Shown piece by piece: positions 16,207 to 24,747 of a DNA stretch of 64,000 bases (position 1 is its first letter; each line of letters starts with the position of its first letter). The DNA comes from Leisingera sp. ANG-Vp. GTDB lineage: Bacteria > Pseudomonadota > Alphaproteobacteria > Rhodobacterales > Rhodobacteraceae. The notes beneath the pieces were generated by a model that made no database searches, had not been told where the DNA came from, and saw only the letters and a program-made list of their open reading frames with translations. A program made the translations under genes and the position numbers. The DNA is taken from the NCBI RefSeq assembly GCF_000813725.1, contig NZ_JWLD01000037.1:1-64000 (forward strand), read 5' to 3'.

Positions 16207-18282
16207 GTGCCCGCCGACGTTTCCCCCTCAACCCCGGATGAGGAAGACCTGCTCTTCCGCCTCCTGCGCCAGCTCGACACCGAGCCGGACGCCTCGCAGC
16301 GGACCACAGCTGCGGCGCTGGGGATTTCGCTCGGGCGGCTGAACACTCAATTGCGCCTCGCCGCGGATTCCGGCCTGATCACCATTAGTGACCGCCCCGG
16401 CCCGGACAAGCGGCAGCGGTTTGCCTATTCGCTGACCACCCGGGGTGCTGCGGAAAAAGTGCGTCTCACCGATCAATTCCTCGCCCGCAAGCTCGCTGAA
16501 TACAACGCGCTGCACGCGGAACTCACCGGCTCCGCAAGCGGACTGCCCCCTCTCAAACACAGGACCCATCCAATGCAAAGCAACCTGGCTCCCATTCCAG
16601 AGCTCTATGTCTCTTACGAAAGCGCGCAGAAACTGAAGGTCGAAGCAGCAGACCTCGTCAGCTGGGACCTGACCCCGCGCCAGATCTGCGACCTGGAACT
16701 GCTGATGAACGGCGGCTTCAACCCGCTGAAAGGCTTCCTGACCGAGGCCGATTACGACAGCGTCGTCGACTCCATGCGCCTGGCCGACGGCACCCTGTGG
16801 CCGATGCCGATCACCCTGGATGTGTCCGAAGACTTCGCCTCCAAGCTGGAAGCGGGCCAGGACATCGCCCTGCGCGACCAGGAAGGCGTGATCCTGGCGA
16901 CCATGACCGTCACCGACAACTGGACCCCGAACAAAGCAAAAGAAGCTGAGAAGGTCTTTGGCGCCGATGACGACGCCCACCCGGCGGTGAACTACCTGCA
17001 CAACCAGGCCGGCAAGATCTACCTGGGCGGCCCGGTGACCGGCATCCAGCAGCCGATCCACTATGACTTCCGCGGCCGCCGCGACACCCCGAACGAGCTG
17101 CGCGCCTACTTCCGCAAGCTGGGCTGGCGCAAGGTTGTTGCCTTCCAGACCCGCAACCCGCTGCACCGCGCCCACCAGGAGCTGACCTTCCGCGCCGCGC
17201 GCGAAGCCGAAGCCAACCTGCTGATCCACCCGGTTGTCGGCATGACCAAGCCGGGCGACGTCGATCACTTCACCCGCGTGCGCTGCTACGAGGCGGTGCT
17301 GGACAAGTATCCGGCGGCCACCACCTCCATGTCGCTGCTGAACCTGGCAATGCGCATGGCCGGCCCGCGCGAGGCTGTCTGGCACGGCATCATCCGCAAG
17401 AACCACGGCTGCACCCACTTCATCGTCGGCCGCGACCACGCGGGCCCGGGCAAGAACAGCCAGGGCGAAGACTTCTACGGTCCCTACGACGCGCAGGAGC
17501 TGTTCCGCCTGCATGAAGAGGAAATCGGCCTGAAAATGGTGGACTTCAAGCACATGGTCTATGTGCAGGAGCGCGCCCAGTACGAGCCCAACGACGAAAT
17601 CGCGGACCGCGACAATGTCACCATCCTGAACATCTCCGGCACCGAGCTGCGCCGCCGTCTGGCGGAAGGCCTGGAAATCCCGGAATGGTTCTCCTTCCCG
17701 GAAGTGGTGGCCGAGCTGCGCAAGACCAAGCCGCCGCGCTCCAAGCAGGGCTTCACCGTGTTCTTCACCGGTTTCTCCGGCTCCGGCAAATCCACCATCG
17801 CCAACGCGCTGATGGTCAAGCTGATGGAAATGGGCGGCCGCCCCGTGACCCTGCTGGACGGCGACATTGTTCGTAAGAACCTGTCGAGCGAGCTGGGCTT
17901 CTCGAAAGAGCACCGCGACCTCAACATCCGCCGCATCGGCTATGTGGCCTCTGAGATCACCAAGAACGGCGGCATCGCCATCTGCGCCCCGATCGCGCCT
18001 TACGCCACCACCCGCCGCGCTGTGCGCGAAGACATCGAGTCCTTCGGCGCCTTTGTCGAAGTGCACGTTGCCACCTCGATCGAGGAATGCGAGCGCCGCG
18101 ACCGCAAGGGCCTGTATAAACTGGCCCGCGAAGGCAAGATCAAAGAGTTCACCGGCATCTCCGACCCCTACGACGTGCCGCAGAACCCTGAGCTGTCGGT
18201 CGAGACCGAGAATGTCGACGTCGACAACTGCGCCCACCAGGTTCTGCTGAAGCTGGAAAGCATGGGTCTGATCTCCGGCTGA
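16207..18282 (+). CDS. sat: MarR-type HTH fused in frame to sulfate adenylyltransferase / adenylylsulfate kinase
   Basis: The open frame codes for 691 residues. Residues about 8-105 resemble the EPS-associated MarR-type regulator family (EEDLLFRLLRQLDTEPDASQ, TAAALGISLGRLNTQLRLAA). From M123 (base 16573) the sequence is a classic 569-residue bifunctional enzyme of sulfate activation: ATP sulfurylase with NPLHRAH (H320, H323) and GRDHAGPG, then APS kinase with P-loop GFSGSGKS at 522-529. Together they turn sulfate into APS and PAPS in the cytosol. Translation may also start at 16573, where AGGA lies 9 bases upstream, giving a separate enzyme; the lack of any stop between the two parts is directly seen. 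A terminator follows. Enzyme identity is firm; the fusion is open. Confidence 0.9.
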   Translation: MPADVSPSTPDEEDLLFRLLRQLDTEPDASQRTTAAALGISLGRLNTQLRLAADSGLITISDRPGPDKRQRFAYSLTTRGAAEKVRLTDQFLARKLAEYNALHAELTGSASGLPPLKHRTHPMQSNLAPIPELYVSYESAQKLKVEAADLVSWDLTPRQICDLELLMNGGFNPLKGFLTEADYDSVVDSMRLADGTLWPMPITLDVSEDFASKLEAGQDIALRDQEGVILATMTVTDNWTPNKAKEAEKVFGADDDAHPAVNYLHNQAGKIYLGGPVTGIQQPIHYDFRGRRDTPNELRAYFRKLGWRKVVAFQTRNPLHRAHQELTFRAAREAEANLLIHPVVGMTKPGDVDHFTRVRCYEAVLDKYPAATTSMSLLNLAMRMAGPREAVWHGIIRKNHGCTHFIVGRDHAGPGKNSQGEDFYGPYDAQELFRLHEEEIGLKMVDFKHMVYVQERAQYEPNDEIADRDNVTILNISGTELRRRLAEGLEIPEWFSFPEVVAELRKTKPPRSKQGFTVFFTGFSGSGKSTIANALMVKLMEMGGRPVTLLDGDIVRKNLSSELGFSKEHRDLNIRRIGYVASEITKNGGIAICAPIAPYATTRRAVREDIESFGAFVEVHVATSIEECERRDRKGLYKLAREGKIKEFTGISDPYDVPQNPELSVETENVDVDNCAHQVLLKLESMGLISG

Positions 18283-18309
18283 TCCGGACGGCAGCGCGAG
18301 AAAAGAGAG

Positions 18310-18331
18310 CGGCCCGCCATTTGGCGGGCCG
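18310..18331 (+). terminator. Terminator after sat/APS kinase
   Basis: Stem CGGCCCGCCA / TGGCGGGCCG with a 2-base loop region, followed by TTTCCGTTT. It lies between convergent genes. Confidence 0.75.
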
Positions 18332-18377
18332 TTTCCGTTTGCAAGGAGCGCCAGCCCTGCCCCGCAAGGCCTAGCCG

Positions 18378-18779
18378 CTAATCCGAAGTGACCAGTTTCA
18401 CAACCTGCTCGATGTGCTCCACGGACAGAGGTTTGTTGAAGAACTCCTTCACCACCCCAAAACGCTTGGCCCGCTCCCTGTCGTCCGGATTCAGCGAGGT
18501 TGTGAGCATGATCACAACGTTTTTGGCGAAACCGCCGCCGATTTCCTGGGTCGCCGCCTCCAGAAACTCAAACCCATCCATTCTGGGCATGTTGATATCC
18601 AGGAAAATGATATCAACCTCCAGCTCAGGGTTCGCCTTCAAATGCTCCAGCGCCTCATCCGCAAAGGTAAACACCAGGACCTCTTCCACCAGTCCCGACT
18701 TCTTGATGGTCCGCAGGTATTGACGCTGGTCGATCTCTTCATCGTCAATCAGGATCGCCAGCCTAATGGGCTTCGTCAT
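18378..18779 (-). CDS. Response regulator receiver protein
   Basis: A 133-residue stand-alone receiver domain of the two-component type. Acidic pocket residues (IDDEE at 11-15), phosphoacceptor D61 (IIFLDINMPRMDGFEFL) and the conserved Lys (FNKPLS) near residue 115 are present. There is no output domain. It overlaps the upstream histidine kinase gene by 17 bases, so that kinase is its likely partner. Such single-domain regulators act by protein contact or phosphorelay; the target is unknown. Confidence 0.93.
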   Translation of the reverse strand: MTKPIRLAILIDDEEIDQRQYLRTIKKSGLVEEVLVFTFADEALEHLKANPELEVDIIFLDINMPRMDGFEFLEAATQEIGGGFAKNVVIMLTTSLNPDDRERAKRFGVVKEFFNKPLSVEHIEQVVKLVTSD

Positions 18780-20226
18780 CTAAACTCCTTGGGAACTTCA
18801 GAATAATGGCCGTTCCGCCATCAATTCCGTCTTCTATGAAAATGGTACCGCCATGATTTAACATCACACGGCGGCACGTGGCCAAGCCTATTCCCGAGCC
18901 CTCATAGTCGGACCGTGCGTGCAGCCTCTTGAAGAGGCCGAATATTGTTTCGCGGTACTCCTTTGGAATACCGATACCGTTGTCGGCCACCCTGAACACA
19001 ACATCACTGGCACTGACCTCAGCGGTCAGGCGCACAATGGCTTCCTTGCCCGGCCGGCGGAATTTTACTGCATTGGCAATCAGGTTCTGAAACAAAAGCC
19101 GCAGCTGCGCCGGCTGGCCAAACACCGCGGGCAAGCGCCCCGCTTCAATGGTTGCGCCTGCCGCCCGGATGTCTGCCGCCAGATCCTTGGACACCTCCTC
19201 GACCAGTACTGAGACATCAACGGTTTCAGCAGAAAATCCGCCCTGGACAAGCCGCGAGTACCCGAGGACATCATCAACAAGCGCGCCCATCCGCGCATTT
19301 GTGGCGCGCATGTCTCCCAGTACTTCCAGCCCATCTTCGTTTGGCACGCCGTCTTCAACCAGCTCATCGATCAGCATCGCCATGGTATTCACCGGCGACT
19401 TCAAATCATGGGAGAGAGCATAGGTGAACTCCGCTTGCTCACGGTTAGCATTCCTTAGCTGTGCGACATGCCTTTCCGTTGCCTCGCTCCACCGGTTGAT
19501 GGCTCTTTCAAGGGTTTCAAACTCGGACCTGCCCCCGCCGCCTGGAAATGCCCGCACCGCTTCCAGTGCCAGCCTTTGCCCTTTCGCCTCCGGGTCATAG
19601 CTGCTGGCAAATCTGGACAGGGCGGACAAATGCCGCCCGACAAGGCGCTGGAAAATCAACAGGATTGCAAAACTCACAACCGCCGTTTTCAGGAAGTTGG
19701 TTGCCAGGATAACAAGCGCCCGGTTCAGCACCCTGCCCCAAATGCGTGAGTAATCCGCATAAATCACCAGCGAACCCAGATTGTCCGTTTCTCCATTCAC
19801 TTTGCGCAGAATGGGGAACTCAATACGGTAGCCTGCCCCGGCCGCTCTCCCGGCAGCGGGGGCTGATAGCCCGGCACCGGAGATTTCCACACTGCTGACC
19901 CCCTCGATCTGGGCGATACCGGCAAGCTGGCTCTGGATAAGGCTTTCATCAAGCAGCCAGACGCTTTCGGCAAGGCTGGGCAGTATCGACACTTTTATCC
20001 GGTCCAAAGCCGCGTCCTGATCGCCTTTTTCCCGGTGATAATCAGCACCCAGCTGGATGAATGTCATGAAAAGTGCCAGCACCGTGCTGCACAGGATCGT
20101 CCAAAAGGCAAACCTGCGTCCGACAGTGCTGCGCAGCCCTTCAGCCCACGCGGATGCAAGAGACCAAGGTTTCCGGGAGGCGGAAGAGGCCGCGGGCTGC
20201 CTGTTTTGATCGTCAACGATGGCCAA
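18763..20226 (-). CDS. Membrane sensor histidine kinase
   Basis: A 487-residue transmembrane kinase. TM1 is at about residues 39-58 and TM2 at about 168-192, enclosing a roughly 110-residue periplasmic sensor region. A linker leads to the HisKA domain with H273 (YALSHDLKSPVN). The ATPase domain shows the N box (QNLIANAVKF), G1 (VADNGIGIP) and G2 (GSGIGLATC). The receiver gene overlaps its 3' end. A family 3 binding-protein gene is divergent across 101 bases, which suggests ligand delivery (inference). Signal unknown. Confidence 0.93.
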   Translation of the reverse strand: MAIVDDQNRQPAASSASRKPWSLASAWAEGLRSTVGRRFAFWTILCSTVLALFMTFIQLGADYHREKGDQDAALDRIKVSILPSLAESVWLLDESLIQSQLAGIAQIEGVSSVEISGAGLSAPAAGRAAGAGYRIEFPILRKVNGETDNLGSLVIYADYSRIWGRVLNRALVILATNFLKTAVVSFAILLIFQRLVGRHLSALSRFASSYDPEAKGQRLALEAVRAFPGGGGRSEFETLERAINRWSEATERHVAQLRNANREQAEFTYALSHDLKSPVNTMAMLIDELVEDGVPNEDGLEVLGDMRATNARMGALVDDVLGYSRLVQGGFSAETVDVSVLVEEVSKDLAADIRAAGATIEAGRLPAVFGQPAQLRLLFQNLIANAVKFRRPGKEAIVRLTAEVSASDVVFRVADNGIGIPKEYRETIFGLFKRLHARSDYEGSGIGLATCRRVMLNHGGTIFIEDGIDGGTAIILKFPRSLDDEAH

Positions 20227-20327
20227 CTCAGTATCCTTTTGCCCTCGTTTTGACTTCTCCCGCGGGTTGATATCACATTAAGCGATTCCGGTTAAAGAGT
20301 AACTTAGCCTCACAAAGGAGAAGCTCA

Positions 20328-21071
20328 GTGACAAAAATTGCACCGTTTCTGCTCAGCGCCCTGTGCGCGGCAACCACGGCCCAGGCCGAAGAATTGAATT
20401 TTTGCTACGACCCTTATCCGCCTTACACTATCGGCACATACGGCCCGGCCAGCAATGGCTTGAAAGTGGAACTGCTGGACGCCGTCACCTCCCGGATAGA
20501 AAACCTGACCGCAACGGTCACAATCCTGCCGTGGAAAAGATGCCAGCAAGAGGCCCGCAATGGCGCCGTGGACGGCATTCTGCCGCTTTTTCCCAACCCG
20601 GAGCGCTTGGAGTACATGGCGTTTACCGACGGTACATTTGACGAGCAATCCGTCCTGTGGCACCGGCCGGACCAGTTCGAAGACAGTTACGTCTGGGATG
20701 GCGGTTTCAGCGCCATCTCGCATCTGCGCCTCGGGATGCTGACCGGCTCTTATGTCGATGAGGAAATGGAGGCCGCTTTTGAAGGCCGGCAGGGCATAAC
20801 CCGGGCCAGGGACATCCAGACCCTGATGGAGCTGCTGGTGCTTGGGCGCGTCGACCTTGTTGCTACGGATGCTGCTGTCGGGCGCCATATTCTTGAGATA
20901 AACGGCTGGCAGGGCCAGGCACAGCGCTTGGCCAGGCCGGTGGCCAGCCGCACATCCCATTTCGGGTTGTCAAAAGCCTCCGGTGCCTCCCGGTACCTGG
21001 AGGATTTCAACAGGGCGATTGCAGCCCTGCACGCGGAAGGGGCGATCGACGCAATCCTGTCAGGCGAATAG
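20328..21071 (+). CDS. Periplasmic family 3 solute-binding protein
   Basis: A 247-residue protein with a signal peptide ending at about residue 20 (TAQA|EE) and an SBP_bac_3 fold: LNFCYDPYPPYTIG, ILPWKRCQQEARNGAVDGIL, GMLTGSYVDEEM. It starts with GTG behind AAAGGAG. No ABC permease or ATPase is adjacent; it is divergent from the histidine kinase, so it may serve as a sensory binding protein rather than in transport. Cys residues C26 and C67 could form a disulfide. Ligand unknown. Confidence 0.85.
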   Translation: MTKIAPFLLSALCAATTAQAEELNFCYDPYPPYTIGTYGPASNGLKVELLDAVTSRIENLTATVTILPWKRCQQEARNGAVDGILPLFPNPERLEYMAFTDGTFDEQSVLWHRPDQFEDSYVWDGGFSAISHLRLGMLTGSYVDEEMEAAFEGRQGITRARDIQTLMELLVLGRVDLVATDAAVGRHILEINGWQGQAQRLARPVASRTSHFGLSKASGASRYLEDFNRAIAALHAEGAIDAILSGE

Positions 21072-21149
21072 AAGTTCCCTGCAGGCTGCAGCAATAGGGC
21101 TGCCCCCTGCGGGTCAGACCTTAGGGGCCGCTCCCTGGCGGCGGCCATC

Positions 21150-22034
21150 CTAAACGCCGTCCGGCAAATCCACCGTGCCGCGCATCAGCACAAAGCCCTC
21201 GCCGGCCACCCGCACGCCTTCGATGGCATCCGCCGAGCCAACCCGCGTCACCCGCGCTTGGCCGGGGCGGCCAAGGCCATGGCCCTGTTCGGCTGTGAAC
21301 TCCGCCTTCCGCATCAGACCATGCCGCCACAGGTATGAGGCCATGGCGCCAGTGGCCGAACCGGTGAACGGGTCTTCCGGCGGGCTTGGCGGCGCCATCA
21401 GCAGGCGCGAGAACGTGTCGCCCGCCTCAGATGCTCCCTCAAGCACCACCAGGAAGGGCTCCATCATGTCGATGCCGTCCGCACCAAGCGACTTGCCCAG
21501 CGCCGCCAGCGCCTCCAGGTTCAGCTCTGCGGCTTCCAGCGCAGCACGGTCCTTCAGAACCGTCACGCAGAACGGCAGCCCCGTCGAGACTTTCTGCGGC
21601 CGCCCTACGATAGCCTCAACCGGCAAAGACACCGCCGCGGCCACCAGATCCGGGTCGGCATAGGGGCCGAACTCCGGCGCCACCTGGGTCATCTCGATCA
21701 GACTGCCCTCCAGTGTCACCGCGACAATCCCGGCCCCGGTTTCCAGCGTCAGGCTGTCCCCGTCAATCAAGCCCCGGTCCCGCATTGCTGCCACCGTGGC
21801 GATGGTCGGATGGCCGGCAAAGGGGATCTCGCGGCTGGCCAGGAAGTACCGCACCTTCACATCCGCCGCGTCCGAGGGCCCGGTAAAGGTGCATTCCACC
21901 AGCGAGGTCTCCCGCACGTAAGCGGTGCAAACCTCCACCGGCAAATGCGCGCCGCCATGCACAACAGCGCAGCCATTGCCGCCAAAGGCGCGGTCCGAGA
22001 ACGCGTCCACCCAGTCGAAATCAAACGTGTTCAT
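21150..22034 (-). CDS. PhzF family isomerase-like protein
   Basis: A 294-residue PhzF/DapF-fold protein. E42 (RETSLVE) corresponds to the catalytic Glu of PhzF, with AGHPTIAT at about 83-90 and the signature DPFTGSATG near residue 220. Most members are uncharacterised isomerases unrelated to phenazine production. The ATG ending at 22034 has AAAAGGAATAAGACA upstream; the frame is open 59 codons further but without homology. No phenazine genes are nearby. Confidence 0.9.
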   Translation of the reverse strand: MNTFDFDWVDAFSDRAFGGNGCAVVHGGAHLPVEVCTAYVRETSLVECTFTGPSDAADVKVRYFLASREIPFAGHPTIATVAAMRDRGLIDGDSLTLETGAGIVAVTLEGSLIEMTQVAPEFGPYADPDLVAAAVSLPVEAIVGRPQKVSTGLPFCVTVLKDRAALEAAELNLEALAALGKSLGADGIDMMEPFLVVLEGASEAGDTFSRLLMAPPSPPEDPFTGSATGAMASYLWRHGLMRKAEFTAEQGHGLGRPGQARVTRVGSADAIEGVRVAGEGFVLMRGTVDLPDGV

Positions 22035-22158
22035 TGTCTTATTCCTTTTGAAGGTTTCCCAGTCGGCACGGCCTTCGTCCACCGCTTCATGCCGACAGCG
22101 TGCGGCCCCGACAGAAGCAGCTGAAGGTTCTGTCGGTAACCGGCAAACGCGGCCTTGA

Positions 22159-23298
22159 TCATTCTGGCGCCCCGCCTTTACCTTCCGCAAACGCTTGCGC
22201 CGCTTTTCCATTCACGGCAAGGCTGTAAAACTGCTGCTCGAAGGCTTTTTGCGGGATCCCAAAACTCGCCTGGAAAGCTTTCTCAGGCCGTTTGCCTGCA
22301 CCAATCTGGCGCCAGTATTCGAACAAGGACCGTTCGCCGCTGCGTTCCGCCAGCAACCGCGCGGCAAAATGGGAGGTCTGGTAGGCGTGCGCCGACGACA
22401 AGGCCTGCTTGCTGGCCAGGCTCCGCAGATCGCGCGGGGTTTTGGAAATGTCCTGCCGCAGGCGTTCAAGCGATGGCCTCCGACGACCGGTAACGGTTTC
22501 CATATAGCGTGCATCAACAACCTGGGCAGCGCCTTCAACAAGCCATGCCGGCCCCATCAGGTGAAGATACTTCCGCGCGTTGCGCGCCGAAGCGCGGCCG
22601 CCGCTCAGTTCGGCCTGAACGAGATGCATGTATTCGTGTGCCAAAACGGGTCCCATCCAGAGCCGGTTGCGCTGCAGCCATTTCGCAGTTGGCGCCCTTT
22701 TGGTATCCCAGCAAATATACAGCCAATCCGGAAAGGCCGCGGCATGAAACGCTTTCCCCGAGCAAGCCCGGTTGATCGCATTACCCAGTGTCATCTTTTC
22801 TGCCGGAAGCTCCCGCATGATCCATTCCGCGTATTGATTAACTGTCCAGGGGTTTCCAGCCGCGGCAATACCGATGTTGCCTGCCAAGGTGATGCCGTGG
22901 CGGCGGGCAAAATGTTTGCGGACGGAGGCTAAATTGCGCAGCACCGCCTGCTCTACCGCTCGGGATTCCGCGTGGATGACAGGTTTTTGCTCCGACGGAA
23001 GATACATCGCCAGGCCAGGATCAAGCGCTGTCAGTTCCCGGCACCAATGGATCGCCGTTTTTTGGTTCAGCTTCGGCAGCCTTGCCAGTTCCCGCCCGAA
23101 TTCCGGGCGCCTGTGCGCCACCATTTTGCGCCAAGCGGCTCGGGTGCGCCTGTCCAGCGCCCCGCTGGCCGGGCCGGGCGCATAGCCCAGATGCCGCAGT
23201 TGGCTACGCAGGCAATCTGCAAACGGGTCTGCAGCAGCCGGGGCTGCCAGCACGGCAAAACCCAGCGCGGCGGCAAACAGCCGGAGTCTCCGGAACAT
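22159..23298 (-). CDS. Secreted gluzincin-like zinc peptidase with N-terminal repeat domain
   Basis: A 379-residue protein with a signal peptide (cut near residue 23). Residues 27-60 resemble a peptidoglycan-binding-like three-helix unit (CLRSQLRHLGYAPGPASGAL). The catalytic motif HEYMH is at H221-E222-H225, and WLVEGAAQ supplies a downstream Glu (E255) as in gluzincins. AAGGAGATCC precedes the ATG ending at 23298. I do not recognise a named family; periplasmic or outer-surface proteolysis is inferred. It ends 125 bases before the PhzF gene. Confidence 0.75.
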   Translation of the reverse strand: MFRRLRLFAAALGFAVLAAPAAADPFADCLRSQLRHLGYAPGPASGALDRRTRAAWRKMVAHRRPEFGRELARLPKLNQKTAIHWCRELTALDPGLAMYLPSEQKPVIHAESRAVEQAVLRNLASVRKHFARRHGITLAGNIGIAAAGNPWTVNQYAEWIMRELPAEKMTLGNAINRACSGKAFHAAAFPDWLYICWDTKRAPTAKWLQRNRLWMGPVLAHEYMHLVQAELSGGRASARNARKYLHLMGPAWLVEGAAQVVDARYMETVTGRRRPSLERLRQDISKTPRDLRSLASKQALSSAHAYQTSHFAARLLAERSGERSLFEYWRQIGAGKRPEKAFQASFGIPQKAFEQQFYSLAVNGKAAQAFAEGKGGAPE

Positions 23299-23349
23299 GA
23301 AAGGATCTCCTTGAAACGAATAGATCAGGGGCTCGCCCCGAAACAAATC

Positions 23350-23370
23350 AGGCCCCCAAATTGGGAGCCT
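23350..23370 (-). terminator. Hairpin after the hsp20-DUF1150 unit
   Basis: Stem AGGCtCCCAA/TTGGGgGCCT on the minus strand, followed by GATTTGTTT. Probably ends the small heat-shock transcript. Confidence 0.6.
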
Positions 23371-23422
23371 GATGCAGTAAAAATCAAGTTTTTTCAGGCA
23401 GAAACCCGGGATTACTAGCCTC

Positions 23423-23647
23423 TCAGTGCACCGCGACCGGTGTCAGGTCGTGCTCCCGCGCCAGCAGGAAGGCCAGGCGGCGGCCGGCCACCAGCGCCAG
23501 CTGGCTGCCCTCGGCGTCATGCACCGCATAAAGCTGCTTATGGCCTTCGGCGCTTTCCTGCAGCTCCTTGGGCAGATCCGCCACCGCAACCGGTTTCACA
23601 TAGACGGTGCGGTCGGCGCCTTCTTTGAAGTCAAACGGTGTATGCAT
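23423..23647 (-). CDS. DUF1150 family protein
   Basis: A 74-residue protein of the DUF1150 family, small proteins found in alphaproteobacteria next to small heat-shock genes. Recognisable in VYVKPVAVADLPKEL and QLALVAGRRLAFLLAREHDL. It starts 5 bases after the hsp20 stop, so both share a transcript. Function unknown. Confidence 0.88.
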   Translation of the reverse strand: MHTPFDFKEGADRTVYVKPVAVADLPKELQESAEGHKQLYAVHDAEGSQLALVAGRRLAFLLAREHDLTPVAVH

Positions 23648-23652
23648 TGCTC

Positions 23653-24066
23653 TTACCCCTTTCTGATATTGATCGTCTGGACCACGGTTTCGGGCCGCGC
23701 GCGCGTGAGATCCACATGCAGCAGCCCGTTTTCCATCACCGCCTCGCCCACTTCGACACCATCGGCCAGCACGAACATGCGCTGGAACTGGCGCGCCGCG
23801 ATGCCGCGGTGCAGGAACACCCGCCCCTCGCTGTCATCGCGCTGGCGGCCGCGGATCACCAGCTGGCGGTCCTCGACGGTGATCGCCAGATCCTCTTCGG
23901 CAAAGCCGGCCACAGCCAGGGTGATGCGGTAGGAATAGTCGGAAGTCTGTTCGATGTTATAGGGCGGATAGCCTTCGTTGCCCGATTTGGCCGAGCGTTC
24001 CAGGAGGCGTTCCAGCTGCTCGAACCCCAGCATGTGCGGGTAGGAGCCCAAGGTAAGTTTCGACAC
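23653..24066 (-). CDS. Hsp20 family small heat-shock protein
   Basis: A 137-residue alpha-crystallin type chaperone that holds unfolding proteins. The domain runs from about residue 35 (YNIEQTSDYSYRITLAVAGF) to 130, and includes VFLHRGIAARQFQRMF. I choose a GTG start at 24066, giving VSKLTLGSYPHML, because known homologues open this way and AAGGACGAAC lies upstream; longer readings would enter the promoter. A sigma-32-like promoter lies at 24135-24164. DUF1150 follows in the same transcript. Confidence 0.9.
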   Translation of the reverse strand: MSKLTLGSYPHMLGFEQLERLLERSAKSGNEGYPPYNIEQTSDYSYRITLAVAGFAEEDLAITVEDRQLVIRGRQRDDSEGRVFLHRGIAARQFQRMFVLADGVEVGEAVMENGLLHVDLTRARPETVVQTINIRKG

Positions 24067-24134
24067 GTGTGTTCGTCCTTTATGCCAAAGCGACGGATGC
24101 GTGCGGCCCCGGTCCCGGCAGCCGCGTCCAAAAG

Positions 24135-24164
24135 AATATGGGTGGTTCCTTTTGGATTCACAAG
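24135..24164 (-). promoter_or_regulatory. RpoH-type promoter for hsp20
   Basis: On the minus strand CTTGTG, a 16-base spacer, then CCCATATT, near the heat-shock consensus CTTGAA / CCCATNT, 69 bases or more before the GTG start. Confidence 0.55.
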
Positions 24165-24248
24165 AGCATGTGCCTATAGGTCTAGCGGAAATGCGGTTAA
24201 CGAAGTATCTTCGGCGGTACTTCATTCATCAGCTTTGCAGAGTCGCCC

Positions 24249-24473
24249 ATGAATGCACCCACAGATGTGTCGATGAAGACCGATGAGGTCCTGAAAGTTG
24301 AGCTGGAGGTTTTCCGCAGGCAGCACCGTGATCTGGACGAGGCGATCAGCGCGCTGGAAGAGCGCGCCACCTCCGACCAGCTGACCATCCGCCGCCTGAA
24401 GAAGCAAAAGCTCATCCTCAAGGATAAGATCGCCTTGATCGAAGACCGGCTCACCCCGGATATCATCGCCTGA
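24249..24473 (+). CDS. DUF465 (YdcH-like) protein
   Basis: A 74-residue helical protein of the DUF465 family. The conserved C-terminal half is visible as TIRRLKKQKLILKDKIALIE. Members are common small cytosolic proteins of unknown function. It is divergent from hsp20 with 182 bases between them. Confidence 0.85.
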   Translation: MNAPTDVSMKTDEVLKVELEVFRRQHRDLDEAISALEERATSDQLTIRRLKKQKLILKDKIALIEDRLTPDIIA

Positions 24474-24747
24474 CGCCGCGCCGGTTTCCCGGCGCCGCAG
24501 CCCCTGCGCCGAAGCTGCCAGGGCGTGAGCTGCAGAACGCAGCACTTCCCCGGAACGCAAATTCTCCCGCCCCCTCCCGGGTGCAGCATAGCTGCCCCCG
24601 AAGGCGTTGGGCATGGCAGCGCGCCCGGTGGCGCGCTGCGGCACCGCCGCTTCGCCAAGGGCCTCTCCGGCAGCATGCTCCTGAACAGGCACAGCCGCCC
24701 TGCTGCGCTTGGATCCTGCCCCCCCCTCCTGCCGGGGGCACTGCGCG
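24474..24747. other. GC-rich intergenic region
   Basis: No gene recognised. It contains C-rich runs (near 24570 and 24720) and lies between the convergent DUF465 and AraC genes. Confidence 0.4.

Noticed and set aside
16228..18237. Minus-strand frame of about 670 codons across sat/APS kinase
   Set aside because: Shadow of the high third-position GC in the strong sat gene; no RBS or domain.
21150..22034. Phenazine biosynthesis
   Set aside because: PhzF family name only; no other phz genes are present.
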